A DNA stretch of 39,581 nt. Origin: Erythrobacter sp. HI0063. Its GTDB lineage: Bacteria; Pseudomonadota; Alphaproteobacteria; Sphingomonadales; Sphingomonadaceae. Under the pieces are notes generated by a model, which did no database searches, was not told the origin of the DNA, and saw only the letters and a list, made by a program, of their open reading frames with translations. Every line of letters begins with the position of its first letter. The first letter of the stretch is position 1. The stretch lies in NCBI RefSeq assembly GCF_001635685.1, contig NZ_LWFF01000138.1:1-39581 (forward strand), given 5' to 3'. Below, one piece after another: positions 1-7,987 of this stretch. The translations under genes and the position numbers were made by a program.

Positions 1-102
1 GTCACGTCCCTCGCAGCGACCGAGGGGTTTGCAGCCAAATTGCATCGCGATCTTGCCGGGAGGCCGCGCGCCTTGGCCATGAAGCGGGGAATAAACCGAT
101 AG
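1..102 (+). CDS. prmC: Peptide chain release factor N5-glutamine methyltransferase, C-terminal end (partial)
   Basis: The reading frame is open from base 1 and stops at TAG 100-102, giving the last 33 residues of a protein that begins outside the window. The tail contains GF-x5-HRDLAGRPRAL, which resembles the C-terminus of PrmC/HemK methyltransferases, where a conserved GF..v.RDlaGr.Ral segment precedes the end. PrmC methylates the Gln of the GGQ motif in release factors RF1 and RF2. The assignment is supported by the next gene, DUF4167, which commonly follows prfA-prmC in alphaproteobacteria. That neighbourhood is family knowledge and not something this window proves. The catalytic NPPY motif is out of view. 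Confidence 0.6.
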   Translation, partial: VTSLAATEGFAAKLHRDLAGRPRALAMKRGINR

Positions 103-368
103 GGGCTTGGCAAACCGGATGGGAGGCACTACCCCTAGCTTACAGGTTAGCGGAGTGCGACGCGTTCGTCCCGCCGGTCTGGCTCCGACATATGCAGTTC
201 AGGTGTGAGGCGCTTTGCTTCGCGGACCGTGCAAAAAGATCGGAAGATGCGGCCCGCGCCCAGGTTTCGCGACTGGTAAGTCTCGCGACCACGGTTTCGG
301 CGCAGGAGGGGTCACGCGGCTGAGAGCGAACACGGTTCGCGCCGCGCCATGAATGAGGACGCTATTCC
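103..368. other. Intergenic region prmC-DUF4167 with imperfect hairpin
   Basis: No gene is seen in this stretch. It contains an imperfect inverted repeat at 126-158: GCACT pairs with AGTGC, CC with GG and CTAGC with GGTTAG-side bases, around a TTACAG loop, interrupted by one bulge and one mismatch. No T-run follows it, so it does not look like a standard intrinsic terminator. It may be an mRNA leader or processing structure for the DUF4167 transcript. No promoter could be placed with confidence. Confidence 0.3.
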
Positions 369-1145
369 TTGAACAACAATCGTAACAACAACAACCGCCG
401 TCGCGGCCGCAGCAATCGCAATCAGGGCGGGGCGAATTCGGGCAACCGGATCGACAGTCGCGCGCGGGGAAATGCGCCCCAGCTTCTCGACAAGTACAAG
501 AAGCTGGCGCAGGACGCGCAGCACAATGGCGATCGTGTTCAGACCGAATACTATCTCCAGTTCGCCGATCACTATTTCCGCGTGATCGCCGACAACAAGG
601 CCCGCCAGGACGAAGCGCGCGGCAACAATCGCCAGGACCGCGACGACCGCGACGGCGACGATGATGACGATGCGCGCGGCCAGGATAATCGCGGCGACAA
701 TCGCAACGACAGCCGGAGCGACGACCGCAAGCCCAATCGGCGCGAGCGCGGCGGACGCGGCAACGATCGCCAGGTCGAACGTTCCAACGAGCGTCAGGAC
801 GAGCGCAGCGATGGGCGGAGCGAAGATGCGCCCAAGCGCGCCACCCGCGGTCGGCCGCGCAAGACCGATCGCGACACGCAGGCGGGCGACGATCGGTTCG
901 AACAGGACGACAATCCCTTCGTGCGCGAAAGCCGCAGCGAAGAGAGCGAAGCGCCCAAGAAGCGCGCCCCGCGCAAGCGCAAGGCGGATCTGGAAGCGTC
1001 GGCGGAAATCGACGTGGCGGCGCTGCCGCCTTCGATCGTGGGTTCGGATGGCGACGAAGAGAGCGCCAAGCCGAAGCCCAAGCGCGCATCCCGCGCCCGC
1101 AAGGCTCAGCCGCAGGACGACGACAAGGTAAGCGTCGCAGGCTGA
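369..1145 (+). CDS. DUF4167 domain-containing protein
   Basis: The product is 258 residues. Residues 1-80 match the DUF4167 pattern: an Asn/Arg-rich start (NNNRNNNNRRRGRSNRN), then a segment with LLDKYKKLAQDAQ and GDRVQTEYYLQFADHYFRV. The remainder is low-complexity, highly charged Arg/Asp/Glu/Lys sequence, probably disordered. The start is TTG at 369. An in-frame TGA at 354-356 excludes anything further upstream, and GAGGA at 355-359 is a well-placed ribosome binding site. DUF4167 proteins are alphaproteobacterial and of unknown function. The basic, Asn-rich N-terminus suggests nucleic-acid or ribosome contact, which is inference. It lies 31 bp upstream of lnt and may be cotranscribed with it. 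Confidence 0.85.
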   Translation: MNNNRNNNNRRRGRSNRNQGGANSGNRIDSRARGNAPQLLDKYKKLAQDAQHNGDRVQTEYYLQFADHYFRVIADNKARQDEARGNNRQDRDDRDGDDDDDARGQDNRGDNRNDSRSDDRKPNRRERGGRGNDRQVERSNERQDERSDGRSEDAPKRATRGRPRKTDRDTQAGDDRFEQDDNPFVRESRSEESEAPKKRAPRKRKADLEASAEIDVAALPPSIVGSDGDEESAKPKPKRASRARKAQPQDDDKVSVAG

Positions 1146-1176
1146 TCGTCGAGGCTGGCAACGGATCGCGGCTGCG

Positions 1177-2766
1177 ATGCAGGCTTTTTTCGAACGGATG
1201 AGAGACGGGCTCGCCGCGCATCCGCGGTTCGCCGCCCTGGGCTTCGGCCTGCTCGCCGCGACCGGGTTCCAGCCGCTTCAGCTCTGGCCGCTCGCCATGG
1301 CGGGACTGGCCGGGCTGATCTGGATCGGCCGAAGCGCCGGAAACTGGCGCGAGGCGCTGCTGCGTGGCTGGCTCTTCGGGCTCGCCCATTTCACACTCAC
1401 CAACAACTGGATCGCCACCGCCTTCACCTATCAGGCGGAAATGCCCGCCATTCTGGGCTGGGCGGCAGTGCCGCTCCTGTCAGTCTATCTCGCGGTCTAT
1501 CCCGCGCTCGCAGTGCTGGCTGCGCATCTCCTGGCGCGTGGCAAGCCGATCCCCGTCTGGTCGCTCGCTTTCGCGGGCAGCTGGATCGTGGCCGAATGGC
1601 TGCGCAGCTGGGTCTTCACCGGCTATGTCTGGGGGCCGCTCTCGCTGATGTGGGTGGGCCCGTTTGCGCGCCCTGGCCTCGCTCTGGCGCTTCCCTGGTT
1701 CGGTACCTATGCCCTGTCCGGCATGGTCGCGCTGGCGAGCGGGCTTGCGCTGTGGCTGCTTCGGGAAAAGCGCTATCTGGTGTTCGGCGGTGCAGCGCTG
1801 TTGCTGGCGCTGGGCATGTATCTGCCACAGCCCGCCGCACGCTCGTCGGACCTCGCGATGACGCTGGTCCAGCCCGATCTGCGTCAGGAGGTGCTCGACG
1901 ATCCGAGCAATTTCGAGACGCAATTCCTGACGCTGCACCGCCTGTCGCAACCCAATCGCGAATTCGACCGGCGGCTCGTCCTGTGGCCCGAATCCGCGGT
2001 TCCGGATTATCTGCGCCCCGGCTATCCCCAACGCTATTACGACCAGATGACCGTCGCCGGAGACCCGGTCTTCGCGCGCCGCCGGATCGGATATGCGATC
2101 GGGCAGGACAGTCTGCTGCTGACCGGCATGGTCGACCTCGAAATCGGCAGGGATGGCGATTACGAGCGCGCTGTCGGAGCTTATAATTCCATCGCGCCGA
2201 TCGCGGCGGACGGCACGATCGGGCCGCGCTATGCCAAGGCGCATCTGGTCCCGTATGGCGAATATCTGCCGATGCGCGCCGTGCTCGAACCGCTCGGCCT
2301 GTCCCGCCTCGTCGCCGGATCGATCGACTTCATCCCCGGCCCCGGTCCGCGCACGCTCGATCTTGGCCGCTGGGGCAAGGCCGGGATGCAGATCTGTTAC
2401 GAGATCGTCTTCTCGGGCGAGGTCGTCGATCCGAACGATCGGCCCGATTACATCTTCAATCCCTCGAACGATGGCTGGTTCGGTGCCTGGGGCCCGCCAC
2501 AGCATCTCGGCCAGGCGCGGATGCGTGCGATCGAGGAGGGGTTGCCGGTCCTGCGCTCCACCACCACCGGCATCAGCGCGGTGATCGATGCGAAGGGCGT
2601 GGTCCGCGATCATATAGGGATGCACCGGGCGGACCGGATCGACGGCTTCGTGCCGCAGGCGCTCGGTCCGACCCTGTTCGCGCGCATGGGCCATGGGCTT
2701 ACCGCGCTCTGGGCGATAGCTTTTCTTGCCCTTTCGCTGGTTGCGGCGCGCCTGTGGCGGCGCTAG
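1177..2766 (+). CDS. lnt: Apolipoprotein N-acyltransferase
   Basis: This 529-residue inner-membrane enzyme adds the third acyl chain to the N-terminal Cys of lipoproteins, using phospholipid as donor. About six hydrophobic segments in residues 15-215 are followed by a carbon-nitrogen hydrolase domain (about 225-490) and a final C-terminal membrane segment (about 507-525). The catalytic triad known from E. coli Lnt is present: Glu272 in WPESAVP, Lys354 in YAKAHLVPYGEYLP and Cys407 in MQICYEIVF. The length is close to the usual value of about 510-530. It sits between DUF4167 and metK on the same strand. The window encodes at least six predicted lipoproteins, which would be its substrates. Confidence 0.96.
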   Translation: MQAFFERMRDGLAAHPRFAALGFGLLAATGFQPLQLWPLAMAGLAGLIWIGRSAGNWREALLRGWLFGLAHFTLTNNWIATAFTYQAEMPAILGWAAVPLLSVYLAVYPALAVLAAHLLARGKPIPVWSLAFAGSWIVAEWLRSWVFTGYVWGPLSLMWVGPFARPGLALALPWFGTYALSGMVALASGLALWLLREKRYLVFGGAALLLALGMYLPQPAARSSDLAMTLVQPDLRQEVLDDPSNFETQFLTLHRLSQPNREFDRRLVLWPESAVPDYLRPGYPQRYYDQMTVAGDPVFARRRIGYAIGQDSLLLTGMVDLEIGRDGDYERAVGAYNSIAPIAADGTIGPRYAKAHLVPYGEYLPMRAVLEPLGLSRLVAGSIDFIPGPGPRTLDLGRWGKAGMQICYEIVFSGEVVDPNDRPDYIFNPSNDGWFGAWGPPQHLGQARMRAIEEGLPVLRSTTTGISAVIDAKGVVRDHIGMHRADRIDGFVPQALGPTLFARMGHGLTALWAIAFLALSLVAARLWRR

Positions 2767-2777
2767 GTAAGGGCAAC

Positions 2778-2797
2778 ACATAAAGCTATCTTTATAT
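2778..2797. promoter_or_regulatory. Candidate operator upstream of metK (20-bp near-palindrome)
   Basis: ACATAAAGCTATCTTTATAT is symmetric at 8 of 10 base pairs and ends 28 bp before the metK start codon. It is strikingly AT-rich for this genome. In many proteobacteria the ArsR-family regulator SahR, which responds to S-adenosylhomocysteine, controls S-adenosylmethionine-cycle genes from AT-rich palindromes. Matching this site to that regulator is inference. I see no SAM riboswitch fold here. Confidence 0.5.
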
Positions 2798-2825
2798 CGG
2801 AACTTCCCCTTCCATCGGAGACCCC

Positions 2826-4049
2826 ATGCGCAGCAATTACCTCTTCACTTCCGAAAGCGTTTCGGAAGGCCATCCCGACAAGGTTTCCGATCAGATTTCC
2901 GACGCTATCGTCGACCTGTTCCTCTCGAAGGACGCGGAAGCGCGCGTCGCTTGCGAAACCATGACCACCACGCAGCGCGTCGTGCTTGCCGGTGAAATCC
3001 GCTGCAAGGGAGTGTTCGAGAACGGTGACTGGGCAGAAGGCGCGCAAGAGGAGATCGAGAATGTCGTGCGCCAAACGGTGCGCGAGATCGGATACGAACA
3101 GGACGGCTTCCACTGGGAAACGCTGACCTTCGAGAATCACCTCCACGGCCAGTCGGTCGAAATCGCGCAGGGTGTCGATGCGGGTGCCGATGGGTCCAAC
3201 AAGGACGAAGGCGCGGGCGATCAGGGGATCATGTTCGGCTTCGCCTGCGACGAAACGCCCGACCTGATGCCCGCGACGCTCGATTACAGCCACAAGATCC
3301 TCGCCCGCATGGCGGATGACCGCAAGAGCGGCGCAGCGCCCTTCCTCGAACCCGACGCAAAGAGCCAGGTTACGCTGCGCTACGAGAACCACAAGCCGGT
3401 CGAATGCACCGCTGTTGTTGTCTCGACGCAGCATGCGCGCGGATACGACAAGGGCGACAAGGAGGCCGAGCTCAAGGCCTACGTCAAGAAGACGGTCGGC
3501 GAGATCCTGCCCGAAGGGTGGCTGACGGAAGAGACGGTCTGGCATATCAATCCCACCGGCGCCTTCGAGATCGGTGGGCCGGACGGGGATGCGGGCCTGA
3601 CGGGCCGCAAGATCATCGTCGACACCTATGGCGGCGCGGCCCCCCATGGCGGCGGCGCATTCAGCGGCAAGGATCCGACCAAGGTCGATCGCTCTGCGGC
3701 CTATATCACGCGCTATCTCGCCAAGAACATCGTCGCCGCCGGCCTCGCGCGCCGCTGCACGATCCAGCTCGCTTACGCGATCGGCGTCAGCGAACCGCTA
3801 TCGCTCTATGTCGACACGCACGGGACCGCCGCAGACGGCGTGACGGACGAAGGGCTGGAAAACGCCATTCGCGGAATCGGCAAGCTCGGCGGCCTGACCC
3901 CGCGCGGCATCCGCACCCATCTGGGCCTCAACAAGCCGATCTACCGCAAGAGCGCCGCCTACGGCCATTTCGGCCGCGAAGTGACCGGCGATCATTTCCC
4001 GTGGGAGCGCACCGATCTGGTCGAGGATCTGAAGGCGGCAATGGGCTGA
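2826..4049 (+). CDS. metK: S-adenosylmethionine synthetase
   Basis: The 407-residue product makes S-adenosylmethionine from methionine and ATP in the cytoplasm. All three signatures of the family are seen: [13 protein letters not shown] at residues 15-27 (ATP and Mg binding), [10 protein letters not shown] at 129-138, and the P-loop-like [16 protein letters not shown] at 275-290. The ATG at 2826 follows a GGAG ribosome binding site at 2817-2820. The protein is slightly longer than the E. coli enzyme (384), as is common in alphaproteobacteria. A palindromic candidate operator lies upstream, and a strong terminator follows the stop. Confidence 0.98.
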   Translation: MRSNYLFTSESVSEGHPDKVSDQISDAIVDLFLSKDAEARVACETMTTTQRVVLAGEIRCKGVFENGDWAEGAQEEIENVVRQTVREIGYEQDGFHWETLTFENHLHGQSVEIAQGVDAGADGSNKDEGAGDQGIMFGFACDETPDLMPATLDYSHKILARMADDRKSGAAPFLEPDAKSQVTLRYENHKPVECTAVVVSTQHARGYDKGDKEAELKAYVKKTVGEILPEGWLTEETVWHINPTGAFEIGGPDGDAGLTGRKIIVDTYGGAAPHGGGAFSGKDPTKVDRSAAYITRYLAKNIVAAGLARRCTIQLAYAIGVSEPLSLYVDTHGTAADGVTDEGLENAIRGIGKLGGLTPRGIRTHLGLNKPIYRKSAAYGHFGREVTGDHFPWERTDLVEDLKAAMG

Positions 4050-4069
4050 TCCGGAACATTCGAGACAGG

Positions 4070-4099
4070 AAAAGGGCGGCCCGCGAGAGCCGCCCTTTT
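4070..4099. terminator. Bidirectional intrinsic terminator between metK and the convergent membrane gene
   Basis: AAAAGGGCGGC (4070-4080) and GCCGCCCTTTT (4089-4099) form an 11-bp perfect stem with an 8-base loop. It has a T-run on one side and an A-run on the other, so it can terminate metK (+) and the gene at 4117-4488 (-). Confidence 0.9.
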
Positions 4100-4116
4100 C
4101 ATTGGTGCGTCACGCG

Positions 4117-4488
4117 TCAGGCGTAGGAGCTATCTTCGCGCAGCCACTGGCCGACCTTGCGTCCGAATTTGGCGATCGCGTTCATGTTGAAGAAGTGCAT
4201 GGCGCCGAGCACCACCACGACGAGCCCGATCTTGCTCGACAGGAAAGTGATCGTCTGCGCGAGCGTTTCCGGCGCGGTGCCGTAGCGTAGCGTCAGCAGG
4301 ATCCAGCCCAGATTGACGAGATAGAAGCCGACGACCAGCAGGTGATTGGTCGAATTGGCCAGCGCATCGTCGTGCCCGAAGCATTCCTTCAGGAAAACGA
4401 TCCCATTGCGCGACAGAGTCCGCGCGACCCAGACGGTAAGGGCGAGGCTCACGGCGAGATAGATGAGGAAAGCGGGTACGAGATACAT
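4117..4488 (-). CDS. Small integral membrane protein of unknown function
   Basis: The product is 123 residues with three hydrophobic segments (about 1-22, 47-68 and 82-102) and a basic, polar C-terminal tail. I do not recognise a named family. AAGGAG lies about 7 bases before the ATG at 4488. An 18-bp palindrome at 4505-4522 sits directly upstream of the ribosome binding site and matches the palindrome upstream of the neighbouring GbsR/MarR-type regulator gene. That regulator therefore probably controls this gene. In other genomes similar small membrane proteins accompany GbsR-like regulators, but no function is established, and none is assigned here. Confidence 0.75.
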   Translation of the reverse strand: MYLVPAFLIYLAVSLALTVWVARTLSRNGIVFLKECFGHDDALANSTNHLLVVGFYLVNLGWILLTLRYGTAPETLAQTITFLSSKIGLVVVVLGAMHFFNMNAIAKFGRKVGQWLREDSSYA

Positions 4489-4504
4489 CTGGGTTCTCCT
4501 TTAA

Positions 4505-4522
4505 TTTCTGAAATTAGAGAAA
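4505..4522. promoter_or_regulatory. Candidate operator, TTTCT-N8-AGAAA, upstream of the membrane protein gene
   Basis: TTTCTGAAATTAGAGAAA is an 18-bp near-palindrome with one non-pairing position per half. It differs at only two positions from the perfect palindrome at 5151-5168. Its position, just before the ribosome binding site of the gene at 4488, would allow repression. Confidence 0.6.
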
Positions 4523-4570
4523 TTGGGTAATGCGGAAAGGGCGTGGCCTCCTTTCTTCGGCGCGGGAAAA

Positions 4571-5134
4571 TCAGTCGGTGTCGGCTGAAGGTTTGGTTTT
4601 GCCGCCGGGGATAAAGCGGGCGATCCGGCCACCGAGCTTCATGAGTGCGACAAGGGTGGGGCGCGGCAGGCGGCGCACATCGTCGTACCAGTTCGTCAGC
4701 GTGCCGAGGAATTCGTGCATGCGACCGATCCGTTCGTGGATATGCGGGGGCAGCTGGGTCCGCCCGTCGAGGCTTTCGGCCAGCTCGCCGAGGAGCTGGA
4801 TCGTCGGATCGATCTCGCGCCGTTTGCGTTCGGCGGCGATCTTCATGAGCATGTCCCAAAGGTCGGTGTCGGCGACGAAATGATCGCGCCGATCGCCTTC
4901 GACATGGACACGACGGATTATCCGGTAGCTCTGCAATTCCTTGAGCCCGTTCGATACGTTCGAGCGAGCGAGGCCGAGACGGGTGCAGATCTCTTCGGCG
5001 TGGAGCGGCCGGTCGCTGAGATAGAGCAGGGCGTGCATCTGCGCGACCGAGCGATTGACGCCCCATTGCGTGCCCATCTCACCCCAATGGAGGATGAAGG
5101 AGCGGACTTCGGTGATGTCCATGAACGCGCTCAT
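4571..5134 (-). CDS. GbsR/MarR-family transcriptional regulator
   Basis: The product is 187 residues. A winged helix-turn-helix spans about residues 27-95: VAQMHALLYLSDRPLHAEEI, then a recognition-helix region RLGLARSNVSNGLKEL, then a wing with the basic stretch EGDRRDHF. This arrangement is typical of GbsR-type proteins, a MarR relative whose best-known member is the Bacillus choline sensor. The C-terminal part (100-187) is helical and ends in a basic tail. I chose ATG 5134 because AGGCGAG precedes it and because residues encoded further upstream do not look like protein. A perfect 18-bp palindrome lies 17 bp upstream, indicating autoregulation. The ligand is unknown. Confidence 0.85.
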   Translation of the reverse strand: MSAFMDITEVRSFILHWGEMGTQWGVNRSVAQMHALLYLSDRPLHAEEICTRLGLARSNVSNGLKELQSYRIIRRVHVEGDRRDHFVADTDLWDMLMKIAAERKRREIDPTIQLLGELAESLDGRTQLPPHIHERIGRMHEFLGTLTNWYDDVRRLPRPTLVALMKLGGRIARFIPGGKTKPSADTD

Positions 5135-5150
5135 CGCGACTCGCCTTTCG

Positions 5151-5168
5151 TTTCTGTAATTACAGAAA
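5151..5168. promoter_or_regulatory. Candidate operator, perfect 18-bp palindrome upstream of the GbsR-type regulator
   Basis: TTTCTGTAATTACAGAAA is perfectly palindromic. It lies 17 bp before the regulator start at 5134 and shares the TTTCT-N8-AGAAA form with two other sites in the same 720 bp. Confidence 0.7.
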
Positions 5169-5196
5169 TAACGGCAGGGGCGAGTGAGGCAAGAGA

Positions 5197-5218
5197 AATT
5201 TCTCTCGCGAGAGAAATT
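5197..5218. promoter_or_regulatory. 22-bp perfect palindrome between the CoA-transferase operon and the regulator; operator or terminator
   Basis: Eleven-base arms beginning AATTTCTCTCG meet with no spacer. The inner 18 bp (5199-5216) again read TTTCT-N8-AGAAA, in register with the two neighbouring palindromes. It starts inside the TAA stop of the CoA-transferase gene (5217-5219). On the minus strand it is followed by TTTCTCTT, so it could also act as a weak terminator for the operon upstream. Confidence 0.55.
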
Positions 5219-6365
5219 AGCGTGGGTCGATGCTTCCCTGTCGCGGGCTCGGTTCGTCGAGCGCCAGATCCGCATCGGAAAAGCGGAACGGGCTGCGGAT
5301 GCCGGGCACGCCGTCCGGCGCGATCTTCAGCTCGCGGGCGCGCACTTGTGGATCGGCGAAGACTGTGTCGAGATCGTTGATCGGCCCGGCGGGAACCCCG
5401 GCCTCGGCACAAGCCGCCAGCAGCGCGTCGCGAGACCACCCGGCGGTTTCCCCCGCGATCAGCGCGTCGATTTCAGCGCGGTGCGCGATGCGGCCTTCAT
5501 TGCTGGCGAATCGCTGATCGCCCAGCAGATCGTCCCGACCGAGCAGGGTCAGCAATTTGCGGAACAGCACGTCATTGGCAGGCGCCAGCACGACCGGACC
5601 GTCCTGCGTCGGGAAGACGCCGTATGCGCTGACCTGGGCGTGCGCGTTGCCCATGCGCGCCGGATTTTTATCCGTGGCGAAATAGGTCATCGCCTGATTG
5701 GCGAGCAGGCCCACCGAACAATCGAGCAGGCTCATATCGATCCACTGGCTGGTCCCGGTCCGGTGCCGCATCAGCAGCGCCGCCTGCACCGCATTGGCCG
5801 ACCACAAGCCGCAGGACAGATCGCTGATCGACAGGCCGTGCTTCATCGGATCGCCTTCCGGCTCGCCGGTCAGCGACATCATGCCGCTCATCGCCTGGAT
5901 CACGAAATCATAACCCGGCTCGCTGCGGCGCGGGCCGGTCTGCCCGAAGCCGGTGATCGAACAATAGACCAGCGCCGGATTGCACGCGGACAGGCTCTGG
6001 TAATCGAGGTCGAACTTGCCGAGCGCCCCAGGCTTGAAATTCTCGAGGACGACGTCGGCTTCTGCTGCGAGGTTCTTCACCCTGTCGAGATCGCCAGCGT
6101 CGCGAAAATCCGCCACCAGCGAGCGTTTGCCGCGATTGCAGGCGTGGTAATAGGCGGCTGTGCGCTCGCCATCGTGCTCGATCCAGGGTGGACCCCAGAT
6201 GCGGGTGTTGTCGCCATCGGGGCTTTCGACCTTGATGACGTCCGCGCCCAGATCGGCCAGGATCTGCCCCGCGAACGGCCCAGCCAGCACGCGCGCCAGT
6301 TCGAGCACCTTCACCCCCGCAAGCGGCGCGTTCGGATTGCGGGGTGCGTCCAGCCAGCCGGTCAT
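5217..6365 (-). CDS. CaiB/BaiF-family (type III) CoA-transferase
   Basis: The 382-residue protein belongs to family III CoA-transferases, which move CoA between an acyl-CoA and a free carboxylic acid through an enzyme-bound aspartyl intermediate. Family features are GVKVLELARVLAGPFAGQILADLGADVIKVE (about residues 17-47), VENF-like LENFKPG (107-113), and LSISDLSCGLWSA, in which Asp182 aligns with the catalytic Asp of formyl-CoA transferase. The motif RMGNAH occurs near 237-242. The substrate cannot be read from sequence. It is the last gene of the scoA-to-frc operon, with 13 bp separating it from scoB, which suggests a shared role in CoA-ester turnover. Confidence 0.9.
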   Translation of the reverse strand: MTGWLDAPRNPNAPLAGVKVLELARVLAGPFAGQILADLGADVIKVESPDGDNTRIWGPPWIEHDGERTAAYYHACNRGKRSLVADFRDAGDLDRVKNLAAEADVVLENFKPGALGKFDLDYQSLSACNPALVYCSITGFGQTGPRRSEPGYDFVIQAMSGMMSLTGEPEGDPMKHGLSISDLSCGLWSANAVQAALLMRHRTGTSQWIDMSLLDCSVGLLANQAMTYFATDKNPARMGNAHAQVSAYGVFPTQDGPVVLAPANDVLFRKLLTLLGRDDLLGDQRFASNEGRIAHRAEIDALIAGETAGWSRDALLAACAEAGVPAGPINDLDTVFADPQVRARELKIAPDGVPGIRSPFRFSDADLALDEPSPRQGSIDPR

Positions 6366-6378
6366 GATTCGCGTCGGA

Positions 6379-7038
6379 TTACAGCGCGACTTCGTAATGC
6401 GCCGTGGTCTGCGCGGCGATATCGTCCGCGCTCACGCCCGGCGCCAGTTCGACCAGCTTGAACGGGCTTTCGTGATCCGCGCGCTGGAACACGCCCAGAT
6501 TGGTGATGACCATGTCGACCACGCCCGTTCCGGTCAGCGGCAGCGAGCATTCGGGCAGGAATTTGGGCGAACCGTCCTTGGCCGTGTGGTCCATCACCAC
6601 GATGATCTTCTTGACGCCTGCGACCAGATCCATCGCGCCGCCCATCCCCTTGATCATCTTGCCGGGGATCATCCAGTTGGCGATGTCGCCGTTTTCCGCC
6701 ACTTCCATCGCGCCCAACACGGTCAGGTCGATATGCCCGCCGCGGATCATGGCGAAGCTCGTCGCGCTGTCGAAATAGGCGCTGTGCGGCAATTCGCTGA
6801 TGGTCTGCTTGCCGGCATTGATGAGATCGGCGTCCTCTTCGCCCTCATAGGGGAAAGGCCCGATGCCGAGCATGCCGTTCTCGCTCTGGAGCGTCACATG
6901 CATGCCTTCGGGGATGTGGTTCGCGACCAGCGTCGGGATCCCGATGCCGAGATTGACGTAATAGCCGTCCTCCAGCTCCTTGGCGGCGCGGGCGGCCATC
7001 TGGTTGCGGTCCCAGCCGGTGGCAGTCGTATCGGTCAT
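6379..7038 (-). CDS. scoB: 3-oxoacid CoA-transferase, subunit B
   Basis: This 219-residue beta subunit acts with ScoA to transfer CoA, typically from succinyl-CoA to acetoacetate. The family start [17 protein letters not shown] is present at residues 9-25. [11 protein letters not shown] lies at 30-40, and SENGMLG at 52-58 contains Glu53, which aligns with the catalytic glutamate. I chose ATG 7038 because GAAGG precedes it and because this start lies one base past the stop of the preceding gene. ATG 7053 (five more residues) is possible and would overlap that gene. Its partner subunit scoA is not adjacent: two lipoprotein genes lie between them. Confidence 0.93.
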   Translation of the reverse strand: MTDTTATGWDRNQMAARAAKELEDGYYVNLGIGIPTLVANHIPEGMHVTLQSENGMLGIGPFPYEGEEDADLINAGKQTISELPHSAYFDSATSFAMIRGGHIDLTVLGAMEVAENGDIANWMIPGKMIKGMGGAMDLVAGVKKIIVVMDHTAKDGSPKFLPECSLPLTGTGVVDMVITNLGVFQRADHESPFKLVELAPGVSADDIAAQTTAHYEVAL

Positions 7039-7039
7039 C

Positions 7040-7987
7040 TCATTGGCCTTCATTCATGATTGCGGGCGCGTCGGAGCGCGGCGTGCCGGGTTTCCAGCGG
7101 TGGGTTTCGGGATAGACCTCGCCGATCGTGCCGGTGATGGAATCGCCGTAGACGGGGTTGGGAAAGGCGAACCAGCCTTGCCCCCAGAGCTGTGCGTAGT
7201 CACCCCGCGCGGCGAGAGTGCGGCGCGCCTGGACGCCGCGAGTGTCGTCGTTGAAGATATCGGCGAAGTCGCCCAGATTGTCGCCCGCCAGCGCGATCAC
7301 GCAGTACCGCTCGGCGATCAGGGCGCGGCGGCCGTCCTTGTCGCCGCTGTCGGTGCCGTCGTCGCCGCGCAGGAACAGGGTTTCGCGGTGAACCGCCTCG
7401 CCGAGGCCCGCCATGGCGATGGCGCGTGCGGCACCTTCGGGGCTGTATTGCCGGTTGGTGTTGAAGACCGGGGTCACGCCCGCCGCGCGCAGGCGACGCA
7501 ATCCCGTGACGGCACCCGGAACGGGAGAGACCTGCGCCGCGCCGATGCGCTCCCACATCTCCCACGTTTCGCGGCTGTAGGTGTTGCCGGTGGCGAGAAA
7601 ATATTCGTAGCCTTCGTTGAGGATCACCGTTTCGTCGACATCGAATACGATCGCCAGCGGCTTCGCGGTGCCATCGGCGCGGCGGCAGGATACGGTGCCG
7701 ACACCATCAGCGACGTTTTGCGGCAAGCCCATCGCCACCGATCGAGCAGGCGCAGGCCCGCGCGTCACGCTTTCGGCGTAATCGGCCAGCATGCGCCATG
7801 TCTGGATCGAGACGCCCGCCGCTTCGCCCGATCCGTAGAGCCAGCGCATCGAATCGGGCGCGGCGCTCTCCAGCGTGATCGCGGGAGCAGGTGCAGCCGA
7901 CGGTTCGCCCCCCGTCATGCTCTGCGCGCATCCCGCCATAGTCAGCGCCCAACCGGCCAGCGCCAGTGCTTTGAAAATCCGCTGCAT
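7040..7987 (-). CDS. Acid phosphatase / 5'-nucleotidase, lipoprotein e(P4)-like HAD family
   Basis: The 315-residue product starts with a lipoprotein signal peptide (TMAGC, acylated Cys20) and belongs to the HAD acid phosphatases of the lipoprotein e(P4)/class B type. The HAD motifs are all seen: FDVDET (residues 115-120, nucleophile Asp116), FNTNR (175-179), Lys217 in GDKDGRR, and GDNLGDF (235-241) with Asp236 and Asp240. It probably removes phosphate from nucleoside monophosphates or other phosphomonoesters in the periplasm. ATG 7987 overlaps the stop of the upstream gene as TAATG, so the two are translationally coupled. Its place between scoB and scoA is unexpected for a surface phosphatase. 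Confidence 0.88.
   Translation of the reverse strand: MQRIFKALALAGWALTMAGCAQSMTGGEPSAAPAPAITLESAAPDSMRWLYGSGEAAGVSIQTWRMLADYAESVTRGPAPARSVAMGLPQNVADGVGTVSCRRADGTAKPLAIVFDVDETVILNEGYEYFLATGNTYSRETWEMWERIGAAQVSPVPGAVTGLRRLRAAGVTPVFNTNRQYSPEGAARAIAMAGLGEAVHRETLFLRGDDGTDSGDKDGRRALIAERYCVIALAGDNLGDFADIFNDDTRGVQARRTLAARGDYAQLWGQGWFAFPNPVYGDSITGTIGEVYPETHRWKPGTPRSDAPAIMNEGQ

Noticed and set aside
8..26. CCCTCG...CGAGGG hairpin followed by GTTT near the window start, as a terminator
   Set aside because: It lies inside the prmC coding tail, 74 bp before the stop codon, and has no real T-run.
103..368. Possible tmRNA or RNase P RNA, suggested by the CTTACAGGTTAGC stretch
   Set aside because: No tag reading frame, no conserved RNase P core sequences and no acceptor-like ends were found.
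2767..2825. SAM riboswitch upstream of metK
   Set aside because: The gap is only 59 bp, dominated by an AT-rich dyad, and shows no SAM-II, SAM-V or SAM/SAH pseudoknot pattern.
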